This document shows, in pieces, positions 26,916 to 35,023 of a stretch of 64,000 nt of DNA. Within the stretch, counting starts at the first letter, position 1. Each line of letters opens with the position of its first letter. The DNA is taken from NCBI GenBank assembly GCA_029212405.1, contig JARGNR010000027.1, positions 1-64,000 of the forward strand. The letters are read 5' to 3'. The notes under the pieces are model-generated. The model did no database searches and was not told where the DNA came from. It saw nothing but the letters and a program-made list of their open reading frames with translations. The translations under genes and the position numbers were made by a program. Source of the DNA: Saprospiraceae bacterium. GTDB taxonomy: Bacteria > Bacteroidota > Bacteroidia > Chitinophagales > Saprospiraceae.

Positions 26916-27077
26916 CAAGGAAATACTGACAGCATCATTTTTTATTAATGTTTCACATTTTCTCTTGATTTTGTATGATCCATCTGTATGAAGTAATTTT
27001 TCAAAACAGGAAAAATCCTCAATAGAACTAAGGGTTTCCCATTAAAAAATATTGGTACTAACAATTATCTTTATAAA

Positions 27078-28364
27078 ATGATTTTACGCATAATAACATT
27101 CGCTGTTCTTCTCATTCCAATTTATGGAAATGGGCAGGTGCTTTCTGAGCTTTCAGATGAGTTTGATCGCACATGTTCATTATCTGAATGGCAAAATATT
27201 GAAGTAGTGGAAGGATGGCAAGAAACACATTTAGAATTGCACGATATCAACACAAGTAACCCTGGCCAATTGACTATGATACCTTGGACAACAGCCTGGT
27301 TTGATGACTATAGGTCGAATCTCATTTTCAAAGAAGTAGCTGGAGATTTCATATTTACTATTCTGGTACATTCATCCAATAAAGCAGGAAATGATCAACC
27401 CTCATCTACATTTTCTCTTTCAGGTGCCATGATAAGAACTCCCACAGGTATGACTGATGCCGAAAGTGAATGGGTAACTGGAGATCAAAACTACGTGTTT
27501 TTGTCCATTGGATCTGCAAATGTTACGAATGTGCCTAAGTTTGAAGTAAAATCAACCATTAATAGCAATTCGGTATTAAATTATAATCCAGTTAGTGGGC
27601 TCACAGCTTTGATTCGATTGGTTAAGATTGACGGAGCCATAATTGTATTACATCAAATTCCAGGAGAAGATTTTGTAGTCCGACAACGCTATGACCGGAG
27701 TGATATGCCTGACACGCTACAAGTTGGAATGGTGACGTATACAGACTGGCCTAAGGTAAATACCTACAGTTATGCATTTCATAACTTCAATACATTAAAT
27801 GAAGATTTGGACCCTGATTCAACTGATTATCAACCATTCAATGCAGATCTTATTGGTACGTTCGAATATGCAAGATTTGAAAATGTTCTATTACCAACAG
27901 AATTTGAAGGATTAGATTTTTCAGATGAAAATGAAGTTACTGATATTGAAATAATAGACTTATTCTCTTATCCTTCTGAATCTTCTGACTTAATCGGATG
28001 GAAAATTTGGAATGGTAGTAATTCTGATTGGAATGATCCATCAAATTGGTCAGACAATTCATTGCCCACCATACAAGATTCTATTTTAATTCCAAATTGT
28101 GGATGTCCTGAAGTAGAATACCCAGAAATAGGGAGTGGTAATTTTACTTTTCAATCCATGATTATAGAAAATGGAGGACAGGTGACGATTAGCAATGGCA
28201 GCACACTTACCATTAATTTATCAGGTCCAAATGCTCGATTTGAAAATTATGGCAATATGTACAATTCAGGAATTATTCATATTTCTAATACTTTAGGTAA
28301 GACGGTATTAAATGAAGGAATACTTGAATGTGAATCTGGAGCTAATTGTACAATTACAGACTGA
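27078..28364 (+). CDS. Secreted protein with concanavalin-like domain, function unknown
   Basis: A 428-residue exported protein (signal MILRIITFAVLLIPIYGNGQ). Residues about 25-265 resemble a DUF1349/LamG-like beta-jellyroll (LSDEFDRTCSLSEWQNIEV, MIPWTTAWFDDYRSNL, GAMIRTPTGM), a fold that often binds carbohydrate. Near residue 315 comes GWKIWNGSNSDWNDPSNWSD, a motif common in Bacteroidota surface proteins, and the end is a beta-helix-like tract (VTISNGSTLTINLSG). There is no T9SS sorting domain. The gene stops with its last 11 bases overlapping the convergent threonine aldolase gene, so a C-terminal domain may have been lost. Whether it is secreted by another route is unknown. Confidence 0.65.
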   Translation: MILRIITFAVLLIPIYGNGQVLSELSDEFDRTCSLSEWQNIEVVEGWQETHLELHDINTSNPGQLTMIPWTTAWFDDYRSNLIFKEVAGDFIFTILVHSSNKAGNDQPSSTFSLSGAMIRTPTGMTDAESEWVTGDQNYVFLSIGSANVTNVPKFEVKSTINSNSVLNYNPVSGLTALIRLVKIDGAIIVLHQIPGEDFVVRQRYDRSDMPDTLQVGMVTYTDWPKVNTYSYAFHNFNTLNEDLDPDSTDYQPFNADLIGTFEYARFENVLLPTEFEGLDFSDENEVTDIEIIDLFSYPSESSDLIGWKIWNGSNSDWNDPSNWSDNSLPTIQDSILIPNCGCPEVEYPEIGSGNFTFQSMIIENGGQVTISNGSTLTINLSGPNARFENYGNMYNSGIIHISNTLGKTVLNEGILECESGANCTITD

Positions 28365-29373
28365 CATGATTTAGAACATTTAATACTTCGCTATGCATTT
28401 GATCTGTATAGTCTAAATGAGTTACAAATCGAACGGTCTGTGGTCCAAAAGCAGATCCAATTATACCTTCATTTTTCATTCTATCAAGGAAAAATTCAGC
28501 CGTAATTTCATCCTTTAAATCAAATATGACAATATTCGTCTTTACTGGTCGAACTGCTTTTACATAGGGCAGGGTAGCCAATAATCCACCTAAATCTCTA
28601 GCTTTTTGGTTGTCTTCTTTTAACCTATTTACGTTATTTATCAAGGCGTACTTACAAGCAGCTGCCAGATATCCTGCCTGTCTCATACCTCCACCCATTA
28701 CTTTTCTAAAACGTCTAGCTTGTTTAATAAAATCAGCATCACCGATGAGTAGTGAACCTACAGGAGCTCCCAATCCTTTGGAAATGCATATGGATATTGA
28801 GTCAAACAATTTCCCTACAGCCTTTGTAGATTCTCCAGTTTCAACCAATACATTAAACAATCTAGCTCCATCTAAGTGTAATTTGAGTCCTTTTTCTTTA
28901 CAAAGATCAGATATAGGTTTTATTTCATCTAATTCATAATAACTCCCTCCACCTTTATTACACGAATTTTCCAAAACAACCAATTTTGAAATAGGCAACC
29001 AATCGTATACTGGTTTTATTGCAGATGCTATTTGTTGGGCAGTAATTTTACCATTGGTTCCCTCAATTAAATTTATGGCAACATTAGAGTTAAATGCATA
29101 ACCACCGGTTTCATATTGATACACATGGGAATAATGATCACAAATCACTTCATCCAATGGCTGCGTGTGACATTTGATCGCTATCTGATTGGTCATTGTC
29201 CCCGAAGGACAGAATAATGCTTTTTCTTTTCCAAACAATGCTGCACAATACGATTCTAGATCATTGACCGTTGGATCTTCACTGAATACATCATCTCCGA
29301 CTTCAGCTTGCAGCATAAAATTCAACATATCTGTACATGGTTTAGTGACAGTATCACTTATGAGGTTAATCAT
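28354..29373 (-). CDS. ltaE: Low-specificity L-threonine aldolase
   Basis: A PLP enzyme (beta-eliminating lyase family) splitting threonine or allo-threonine into glycine and acetaldehyde. The N-terminus MINLISDTVTKPCTDML is the family hallmark, so I chose the ATG at 29373 rather than a longer frame to 29430. Other features are FCPSGTMTNQIA, HLDGARLFNV and the PLP lysine in CISKGLGAPVGS. At 339 residues it is normal length. With tdh-kbl at 57990-60158 the organism has two threonine-to-glycine routes within this window. It is a single-gene unit, convergent with the secreted protein gene. Confidence 0.93.
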   Translation of the reverse strand: MINLISDTVTKPCTDMLNFMLQAEVGDDVFSEDPTVNDLESYCAALFGKEKALFCPSGTMTNQIAIKCHTQPLDEVICDHYSHVYQYETGGYAFNSNVAINLIEGTNGKITAQQIASAIKPVYDWLPISKLVVLENSCNKGGGSYYELDEIKPISDLCKEKGLKLHLDGARLFNVLVETGESTKAVGKLFDSISICISKGLGAPVGSLLIGDADFIKQARRFRKVMGGGMRQAGYLAAACKYALINNVNRLKEDNQKARDLGGLLATLPYVKAVRPVKTNIVIFDLKDEITAEFFLDRMKNEGIIGSAFGPQTVRFVTHLDYTDQMHSEVLNVLNHVSL

Positions 29374-29532
29374 TTCTTTGTGTTTAGTAGTGCTCAAATC
29401 ATAAATTGAATTGAATGGCGTAGCACTCAAATCAAAATCAAGAATACTAAAAATTTAAAGATCTTGAGGAGCACTTAATGTAATATTTACACTTAATCTA
29501 TCAACTTCCTTTTTTATTCAAACCTAAAAAAT

Positions 29533-29540
29533 TACTTTTG
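29533..29540 (+). promoter_or_regulatory. Candidate Bacteroidota -7 box upstream of the NrtR-type regulator
   Basis: TACTTTTG matches TAnnTTTG. It lies 126 bases before the regulator's ATG in a 292-base gap shared with the divergent threonine aldolase gene, leaving a leader long enough for operator sites. The -33 element is not clear. Confidence 0.4.
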
Positions 29541-29665
29541 GGCTTTAACACAACTAAAACTAATTGTATTGATGTTATTTATTAATGCATTATTCGATTG
29601 CGTAACTTAATGATTAAACATTTCTTAGTTAGAGGAGATATCCTTTCAAAAGAAGACAGACTAGT

Positions 29666-30355
29666 ATGCCATTTAAAAATACATTCTTCAAATCAGCTTT
29701 TTCCGTCGATAATGTAATATTCGGATTAGACGATTCCAAATTAAAAGTTTTATTGATCCGACGTAAGGGTGAACCATTCAAAGGAGAATGGGCATTACCT
29801 GGAGATCTTGTTCATCCTAAAGAGAACTTGAGAGATGCACCCAAAAGAGTCTTAAAAGAGCTCACGGGCCTAGTCGATGTCTATTTGGAACAAGTACACA
29901 CTTTTGGAAAAGTAGACCGTCACCCAGTGGGAAGGGTAGTAACCGTTGCCTATTATAGTCTCGTAAACATCCATAAGGTTAAACCAAGAGCAGCTTCATT
30001 TGCTTCTGAAGTTGAGTGGTTTCCAGTGTTCGACTTGGATTCTTTGCCATTTGATCACCTAGAAATTTTACATAAATGTACAAGCAGATTACAAAAATCA
30101 GTTCGTACCATGCCTATTGGATTTGAATTATTGCCTGAAAAATTTACACTTTCTGATGTGCAAGATCTGTATGAGGCAGTTCTAAATAAAAAATTGGATA
30201 AGCGGAATTTTAGGAAGAAGTTTTTGTCTATGGGCATACTCGTAGATGTAAAAGAATATCAGACGGGAGTAGCCCATCGTCCAGCAAAACTATTTAGGTT
30301 TGAAACTGAAACTTATGACGAATTTAAGGCTAAAGGTTTCAATTTCGAGATATAA
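29666..30355 (+). CDS. NrtR-family transcriptional regulator (Nudix-like domain plus winged helix)
   Basis: A 229-residue protein with an N-terminal Nudix-like fold (VIFGLDDSKLKVLLIRRKG, WALPGDLVHPKENL) and a C-terminal winged-helix domain (LSDVQDLYEAVLNKKLDKRN, FRKKFLSMGILV). The Nudix box is degenerate: the first glycine is aspartate, and REUxEE reads KRVLKE, so hydrolysis is unlikely and the domain probably senses a ligand. This is the architecture of NrtR regulators. In Bacteroidota some control sugar use (AraR-type) rather than NAD synthesis. No sugar or NAD gene is adjacent, so the target is unknown. Confidence 0.87.
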   Translation: MPFKNTFFKSAFSVDNVIFGLDDSKLKVLLIRRKGEPFKGEWALPGDLVHPKENLRDAPKRVLKELTGLVDVYLEQVHTFGKVDRHPVGRVVTVAYYSLVNIHKVKPRAASFASEVEWFPVFDLDSLPFDHLEILHKCTSRLQKSVRTMPIGFELLPEKFTLSDVQDLYEAVLNKKLDKRNFRKKFLSMGILVDVKEYQTGVAHRPAKLFRFETETYDEFKAKGFNFEI

Positions 30356-30356
30356 C

Positions 30357-30545
30357 TTATTGTACCTCTGCTGCTTTAGCATCTAATTCATCAATCATTT
30401 TTGATATTTTATCCGCTTCTGCTACCTTGGCATCGCTGGCAGTTCTATCCACTTTAGACAGTTCATAGGATTCTACCATTAATCTCTTGTATTCCAACTC
30501 TAGTTTTTCTCGTTCTGTCTTCTTCTTAAATAACCAACCAAACAT
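30357..30545 (-). CDS. Small DUF6435/Lacal_2735-like protein
   Basis: A 62-residue acidic protein starting MFGWLFKKKTEREKLE with a predicted helical hairpin (YKRLMVESYELSKVDRTASD, then AEADKISKMIDELDAK). The pattern of FGxxFKKK, an SxxDRxASD motif and a KxIDEL end fits the small Bacteroidota family called Lacal_2735/DUF6435 as I remember it. Function unknown. The frame is open 22 codons further upstream, but family members begin at MFG, so I chose 30545. It ends one base from the convergent regulator gene. Confidence 0.65.
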   Translation of the reverse strand: MFGWLFKKKTEREKLELEYKRLMVESYELSKVDRTASDAKVAEADKISKMIDELDAKAAEVQ

Positions 30546-30657
30546 ATTTTTCTTTTTAATTTGAAAGTATAACACTACGAAATCTATTATAGTTTTGGAT
30601 TTATTGGTCAATCCTCTTTTTCTTTTTGAAATTTAGAGAAATAGTAATTATGTTTTG

Positions 30658-30665
30658 TACTTTTG
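30658..30665 (+). promoter_or_regulatory. Bacteroidota -7 box of ndk
   Basis: TACTTTTG, an exact TAnnTTTG match, within the longer string TACTTTTGCGCC shared with the helicase promoter at 26908. It is 33 bases before the ndk ATG. Confidence 0.65.
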
Positions 30666-30698
30666 CGCCCAATTTAGAAATCACAAAAAAAATATATA

Positions 30699-31121
30699 AT
30701 GGCTAGTAATAGAACCTTTACAATGATCAAGCCTGATGCAGTAAGAAATGGACACATCGGAGCTATTTTGAACCAAATAACAGATGCTGGTTTTAAAATT
30801 GTTGCAATGAAATACACACGACTTTCTGCTGGAAAAGCGGGTGAGTTTTATGCAGTGCACAGTGAAAGACCTTTCTATGGAGAATTAGTTGATTTTATGT
30901 CTTCTGGACCTATCGTAGCTGCTATTTTAGAAAAAGATAATGCAGTAGAAGATTTTAGGACTTTAATTGGTTCTACAAATCCAGCAGAAGCAGCAGAAGG
31001 CACCATCCGAGCTAAATATGCTACTAACATTGGTGAAAATGCAGTTCACGGATCTGACAGCGATGAAAATGCAGCAATCGAGGGAAGTTTCCATTTTGCA
31101 GGAGTTGAGGTATTTGCCTAA
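30699..31121 (+). CDS. ndk: Nucleoside diphosphate kinase
   Basis: Transfers the gamma phosphate between nucleoside triphosphates through a phosphohistidine. The first residues [10 protein letters not shown] (6-15) and the active-site motif with H117 (NAVHGSDS, 114-121) are diagnostic. At 140 residues it is full length. It is a single-gene unit with its own promoter box and a strong terminator 23 bases after the stop. Confidence 0.98.
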   Translation: MASNRTFTMIKPDAVRNGHIGAILNQITDAGFKIVAMKYTRLSAGKAGEFYAVHSERPFYGELVDFMSSGPIVAAILEKDNAVEDFRTLIGSTNPAEAAEGTIRAKYATNIGENAVHGSDSDENAAIEGSFHFAGVEVFA

Positions 31122-31143
31122 TCAATTGTATTAAAAAAGGAAT

Positions 31144-31177
31144 AAAAAAGCTGTTGAGTTTTCAACGGCTTTTTTTG
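31144..31177 (+). terminator. Intrinsic terminator of ndk
   Basis: AAAAAAGCTGTTGA (31144-31157) pairs with TCAACGGCTTTTTT (31162-31175, one G-T pair) around a GTTT loop and is followed by T residues. It lies 23 bases after ndk. Confidence 0.88.
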
Positions 31178-31276
31178 TTTATACCTTACAATATTGTTAA
31201 CTATTTATGAAATGCATGAATTGAGAGCACTATTCTTATATTGAGACGTTCTACATAGTAATACAAAATTGAAAAC

Positions 31277-32881
31277 TTGTTAAACAAACTAAAAAAAATA
31301 GATCAGCTGGTCCTGAGAAGTTATTTGGGACCTTATATGCTTTCCTTTTTTATTGCCCAATTTGTTTTGGTGATGCAATTCTTATGGAAGCATATTGATG
31401 ATATTTTAGGAAAAGGATTTTCAATTATAGATCTGATTGAGTTGATCTCTTATTTTGCCATTACCCAAATTCCAATGGCACTTCCGATTGCCATTCTATT
31501 ATCCTCTGTCATGGTAATGGGTAATATGAGCGAGCGGTATGAACTCTCTAGTATGAAGTCCGCTGGTATATCTCTTGTACGAGTCATGCGGTCTTCTATT
31601 ATACTCGCATTAGCAACAGCCTCTTTGTCGTTATTTGCTTCTAATTATCTCAAACCATCTGCTCAGCTTCAGTTTAAAAAACGGATGTTGGCCATCAAAT
31701 CACAAAAACCATCTCTAGCCTTAGAAGAAAAAATATTTAATCGGGACTTTTCTGGGTATTCCATCAGAGTAAACGAAAAGGGAAAAGATGATGAATCTAT
31801 CGAAGATGTATTCATTTACGATCATACAATGAGCGACAAATCATTAATGAATCTAACAAAAGCGAATACGGGAAGAATGTATAATGATAGTGAAGGTGGG
31901 CTATTTATAATGGAATTGAAAGATGGTACTTCCTATCGGGAAATGAAGCGAAGTACTAAAAAGAAGGAGAAGGGTAAAAAATATCCTTTCATGCGTACAG
32001 ATTTCAAAGAATGGAAGAAAGTGTTTGATATGAGTGAGTTTGATACAGATGATGACAATGGATTAAATATTAGTGGAAGGAAAGAAGACATGCTAAACAT
32101 GTTTCAGTTAATGAATGCCATTGATTCTGTAAACCTCAGTAAGGAAGAACTCATTGAATCCGTTATAAATGCTCAAGAAAATCACACGAAAGCGATCGAG
32201 AATAGGGAAAGAAAGAAAACAACTACTACTCAATCAAAAACTGAATACTCGAAACAAGTAAAAAAGAAAATTTCAGACAACAAAAGGAGAGAAGAAATTG
32301 CCGCAGCCATGAAAAAGGCAAATTCTACATCAAAAAAAATAGTAAATAAAGCACTAAAAAAAGCTGTGGTTCAAAACCAAACTGATACGTTATCTTCCTA
32401 CCAAAATTGGCACCAAACTATAGCTAAGTCTGATCCAAATAACTTGTACGTAAAAGCAATTCAAAATAGTAGTAGAAGGAAAGATCTATTGCGAAATGCA
32501 ACTACTAATATCACATCATTAGAGTATAAAAAGAATAAATATTACCTCAGATTAAACCAACAATTCAGTTTTGCTATGATTTGTATTGTGTTTTTATTTG
32601 TAGGTGCTCCGCTAGGCAGTATTATCAGAAAAGGGGGATATGGATATCCACTCTTATTTGCCATATTGTTTTATATGATGTTCATAATCACAACCATAAT
32701 GGGGGAAAAACTGGTCCGTGGCGGATCGATGAATCCGATTCTAGCAGCATGGTTAGCAAACATGATTGTTTTACCTGTTGGTATATGGTTGACAATAAAA
32801 GCGCTACGAGATAGTAAATTTGAACAGCCTCAATTCATTTCAAATTTCATAGCTAAATTCAAACGAAAAGAATTAAGTTAA
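31277..32881 (+). CDS. LptF/LptG family permease (YjgP/YjgQ)
   Basis: A transmembrane component of the LPS export ABC complex that extracts LPS from the inner membrane. Six helices are visible: three near the N-terminus (about residues 23-37, 63-80, 102-120) and three near the C-terminus (about 433-448, 455-474, 493-507). They flank a large periplasmic region. The family pattern RYELSSMKSAGISLVRVM (about 92-109) is present. At 534 residues it is much longer than the E. coli proteins of about 360. The extra length is a lysine- and glutamate-rich helical stretch (about 285-370). The start codon must be TTG at 31277 for the family's amphipathic N-terminal helix (LKKIDQLVLRSYLGPY); the next ATG is 60 bases later. 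Confidence 0.9.
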   Translation: MLNKLKKIDQLVLRSYLGPYMLSFFIAQFVLVMQFLWKHIDDILGKGFSIIDLIELISYFAITQIPMALPIAILLSSVMVMGNMSERYELSSMKSAGISLVRVMRSSIILALATASLSLFASNYLKPSAQLQFKKRMLAIKSQKPSLALEEKIFNRDFSGYSIRVNEKGKDDESIEDVFIYDHTMSDKSLMNLTKANTGRMYNDSEGGLFIMELKDGTSYREMKRSTKKKEKGKKYPFMRTDFKEWKKVFDMSEFDTDDDNGLNISGRKEDMLNMFQLMNAIDSVNLSKEELIESVINAQENHTKAIENRERKKTTTTQSKTEYSKQVKKKISDNKRREEIAAAMKKANSTSKKIVNKALKKAVVQNQTDTLSSYQNWHQTIAKSDPNNLYVKAIQNSSRRKDLLRNATTNITSLEYKKNKYYLRLNQQFSFAMICIVFLFVGAPLGSIIRKGGYGYPLLFAILFYMMFIITTIMGEKLVRGGSMNPILAAWLANMIVLPVGIWLTIKALRDSKFEQPQFISNFIAKFKRKELS

Positions 32882-32892
32882 TCTAATTTTAT

Positions 32893-32900
32893 TACCTTTG
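32893..32900 (+). promoter_or_regulatory. Bacteroidota -7 box of the cobalamin uptake operon
   Basis: TACCTTTG matches TAnnTTTG exactly, just after the LptF/G stop codon and about ten bases before the riboswitch aptamer. That is where the promoter of a riboswitch-led transcript should be. Confidence 0.65.
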
Positions 32901-32907
32901 ATCACAC

Positions 32908-33076
32908 TTATGGTTCAATTGATAACAGTATCAATGATTAAAAGGGAATTTAGTGAAAATCTAAAACTATACCCGTAGCTGTAAACTTCGAATCTTATTC
33001 TAGATCGTATATAACCACTGAATTTAATTTGGGAAGGTTGATCCAAGAATGAAGTGAGTCAGAAGACCTGCCATGT
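32908..33076 (+). ncRNA. Cobalamin riboswitch aptamer
   Basis: The conserved blocks of the adenosyl/aqua-cobalamin riboswitch occur in order and spacing. They are GGTTC at 32912, AAAGGGAA at 32941-32948, TAGTGAAAATC at 32951, ACCCGTAGCTGTAAAC at 32971-32986, CCACTG at 33015-33020, GGGAAGG at 33031-33037, and GTCAGAAGACCTGCC at 33058-33072. The short P1 helix ATGG/CCAT closes it. Downstream, GTGTTG/CAACAC (about 33133-33146) and an A-rich tract make the likely expression platform, probably acting on translation since no terminator T-run is seen. High cobalamin should repress the receptor and lipoprotein genes that follow. Confidence 0.92.
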
Positions 33077-33149
33077 GTAAATAATTTGAATTTTTTCGGG
33101 AATAATTTAATTCAAAAGTATCCAAGATTTCAGTGTTGTTCAACACGTG

Positions 33150-33194
33150 ATGATGCTTTTGTATAGTTGTTTCATAAAACAAAAAAAAATATAG
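33150..33194 (+). other. Short upstream reading frame in phase with the receptor gene
   Basis: ATG-ATG opens a 14-codon frame (MMLLYSCFIKQKKI) that ends in TAG at 33192-33194. It is in the same phase as the receptor gene whose signal peptide follows directly. It could be a leader peptide, or the true N-terminus cut off by a nonsense mutation. Confidence 0.35.
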
Positions 33195-33197
33195 AGC

Positions 33198-35018
33198 ATC
33201 AATTTTAGTCGAATCATAGCAATTATATTCTGTATATGTATTTATACAATATCATTCTCTCAAGAAGAATGGAAGGCAACGATTGATTCTATTTTTATTC
33301 TTGATCCAAATTATAAACCTGCAACCATTCAACTGAAACAAAGTAATCTCAACCATGGCTCGATATTAAACACATTGGAAAATCAAACTTTTGGAGCTGT
33401 AAGAACAGGAGGCCCAGCTGTGCTCTCCACTGTTCTTCATCGAGGAATGGCATCTAGACATTTAGGTGTTTTGTGGGGAGGATTTAATATTCAAAGTGCA
33501 GTCAATGGTACATTTGATTTTAATTTGATTCGGAATTCATTTGACCAAGCCAAGTTTTATCAAAATGGAACAAGCATTATCACAGGAAATGCAAGCATGG
33601 CTGGAGCTATTGGGCTCTCTAATGTATTGACAACCTCTAACTCCACAGCACTTTCATTGTATAGAAACACCACAAAAAACACCTCAGTTAATCTAATAAA
33701 CAAAACAACATATAAGAAGTACAGCCAGCACATTGGTGTACAATTCACAAAAGATCAAAATGAGTATTCCTACAAAAATGGACCTCAAATTGTAAAGCAA
33801 GATCAGGCCGAATTTAACATGTGGGATGTAAATTATTCAGCCCGATTAAGCGCATTCAATCAGTGGATGTTCAGTTGGGGAGGATGGTTTCAACAAGCAG
33901 ATCGACAAATTCCTCCAACGAAAACGTCTGTTAATATCGATCAAAATCAGAAAGATGTAAATTATAGAGGTTATGCTCATATTTCTTATGCCCTAAATAC
34001 AAAAAGCAGGTTAAGACTAAGGAGTGCTTATTTCAACGAAAAAATTGAGTATACAGCTCCAGGCATATTTTCATTATCTCATGCTAATGTCTATAATTCT
34101 GCCATTGATTTTGTCCATGATTCTGGATTTACACTTGGCTCTCAAATTCGTTTGGATAGGGTAGATGCAAGTTTTTATGATCCGAAACATAATAGAAATA
34201 CAATAGCCTTCTTTGCGAATAAGGAATTACAGATTAAATCTTTAGAATTAGGTCTATCAATGCGATATGAACGAATCGATGGTTCTTCGCAACCGCTTGT
34301 AATGGGACTTCGCCTAAAAAAAGAACTATCAAGTAGGATTTCAACAGAACTACGATATAATAAAAGCTATACGCTTCCTTCCTTTAATGATCTGTATTGG
34401 CCATCAGGAGGAAATCCACTTTTAAAAACGGAAAATAGCCATGAATTCGATCTTGATTTTGCTTATACCAACAAAAAGGAAGGGTCGATTCACTTCAATC
34501 TCTTTTTCAATTTAATAGATGATTGGATTCAATGGACACCCATAGAAGGATTTTTTCAACCCGTAAACCAACGAAAAGTAAGAAATATAGGATTAGAATT
34601 TAGGTATACAGACAGTTATAAGATTAGTCAGAATGGCAAAATAAAACTCAATTTATTATATGGTTTTACCGATAGCCGACTGATCAAACATTATTACAAT
34701 GCTGACTTTGAGGGAAACCGGACTGTATTTGTTCCGCAGCATAAAGTGACTGGGTCGATTGCGTACTTATTTACGAATTGGAGATTCCAATTGAATCCAA
34801 TTTATTATAGCAAACGTTTTGACACGACAGACAATTCAACCTCCGTTTCTGGCTTCTTCTTGATGGACTTTGAAATTCAAAAATCTATCCCCCTTAATAA
34901 ACGAACTCTATCCTTTTTACTTAACATAGAAAACGGTTTAAATAATGATTATGAAAATATCCGTTTTTACCCCATGCCATTGAGAATATTAACATTTGGC
35001 ATACAACTTAAAATGTAA
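33198..35018 (+). CDS. btuB: BtuB-like TonB-dependent receptor for cobalamin, start codon anomalous
   Basis: An outer-membrane TonB-dependent receptor under a cobalamin riboswitch. A signal peptide is readable in frame from about 33198 (INFSRIIAIIFCICIYTISF, cleavage at SFSQ). It is followed by a plug domain (TGGPAVLSTVLHRGMASRHL, GNASMAGAIGLSNVL) and a beta barrel ending ILTFGIQLKM. That gives about 606 residues, near E. coli BtuB. No ATG, GTG or TTG exists in frame between the TAG at 33192 and a TTG at 33375, which lies within the plug and would lose signal and TonB box. I place the start at the ATC of 33198 provisionally. Either a non-AUG start, a nonsense mutation or an assembly error is involved. 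The BtuG-like gene follows after five bases. Confidence 0.8.
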   Translation: MNFSRIIAIIFCICIYTISFSQEEWKATIDSIFILDPNYKPATIQLKQSNLNHGSILNTLENQTFGAVRTGGPAVLSTVLHRGMASRHLGVLWGGFNIQSAVNGTFDFNLIRNSFDQAKFYQNGTSIITGNASMAGAIGLSNVLTTSNSTALSLYRNTTKNTSVNLINKTTYKKYSQHIGVQFTKDQNEYSYKNGPQIVKQDQAEFNMWDVNYSARLSAFNQWMFSWGGWFQQADRQIPPTKTSVNIDQNQKDVNYRGYAHISYALNTKSRLRLRSAYFNEKIEYTAPGIFSLSHANVYNSAIDFVHDSGFTLGSQIRLDRVDASFYDPKHNRNTIAFFANKELQIKSLELGLSMRYERIDGSSQPLVMGLRLKKELSSRISTELRYNKSYTLPSFNDLYWPSGGNPLLKTENSHEFDLDFAYTNKKEGSIHFNLFFNLIDDWIQWTPIEGFFQPVNQRKVRNIGLEFRYTDSYKISQNGKIKLNLLYGFTDSRLIKHYYNADFEGNRTVFVPQHKVTGSIAYLFTNWRFQLNPIYYSKRFDTTDNSTSVSGFFLMDFEIQKSIPLNKRTLSFLLNIENGLNNDYENIRFYPMPLRILTFGIQLKM

Positions 35019-35023
35019 CTATT

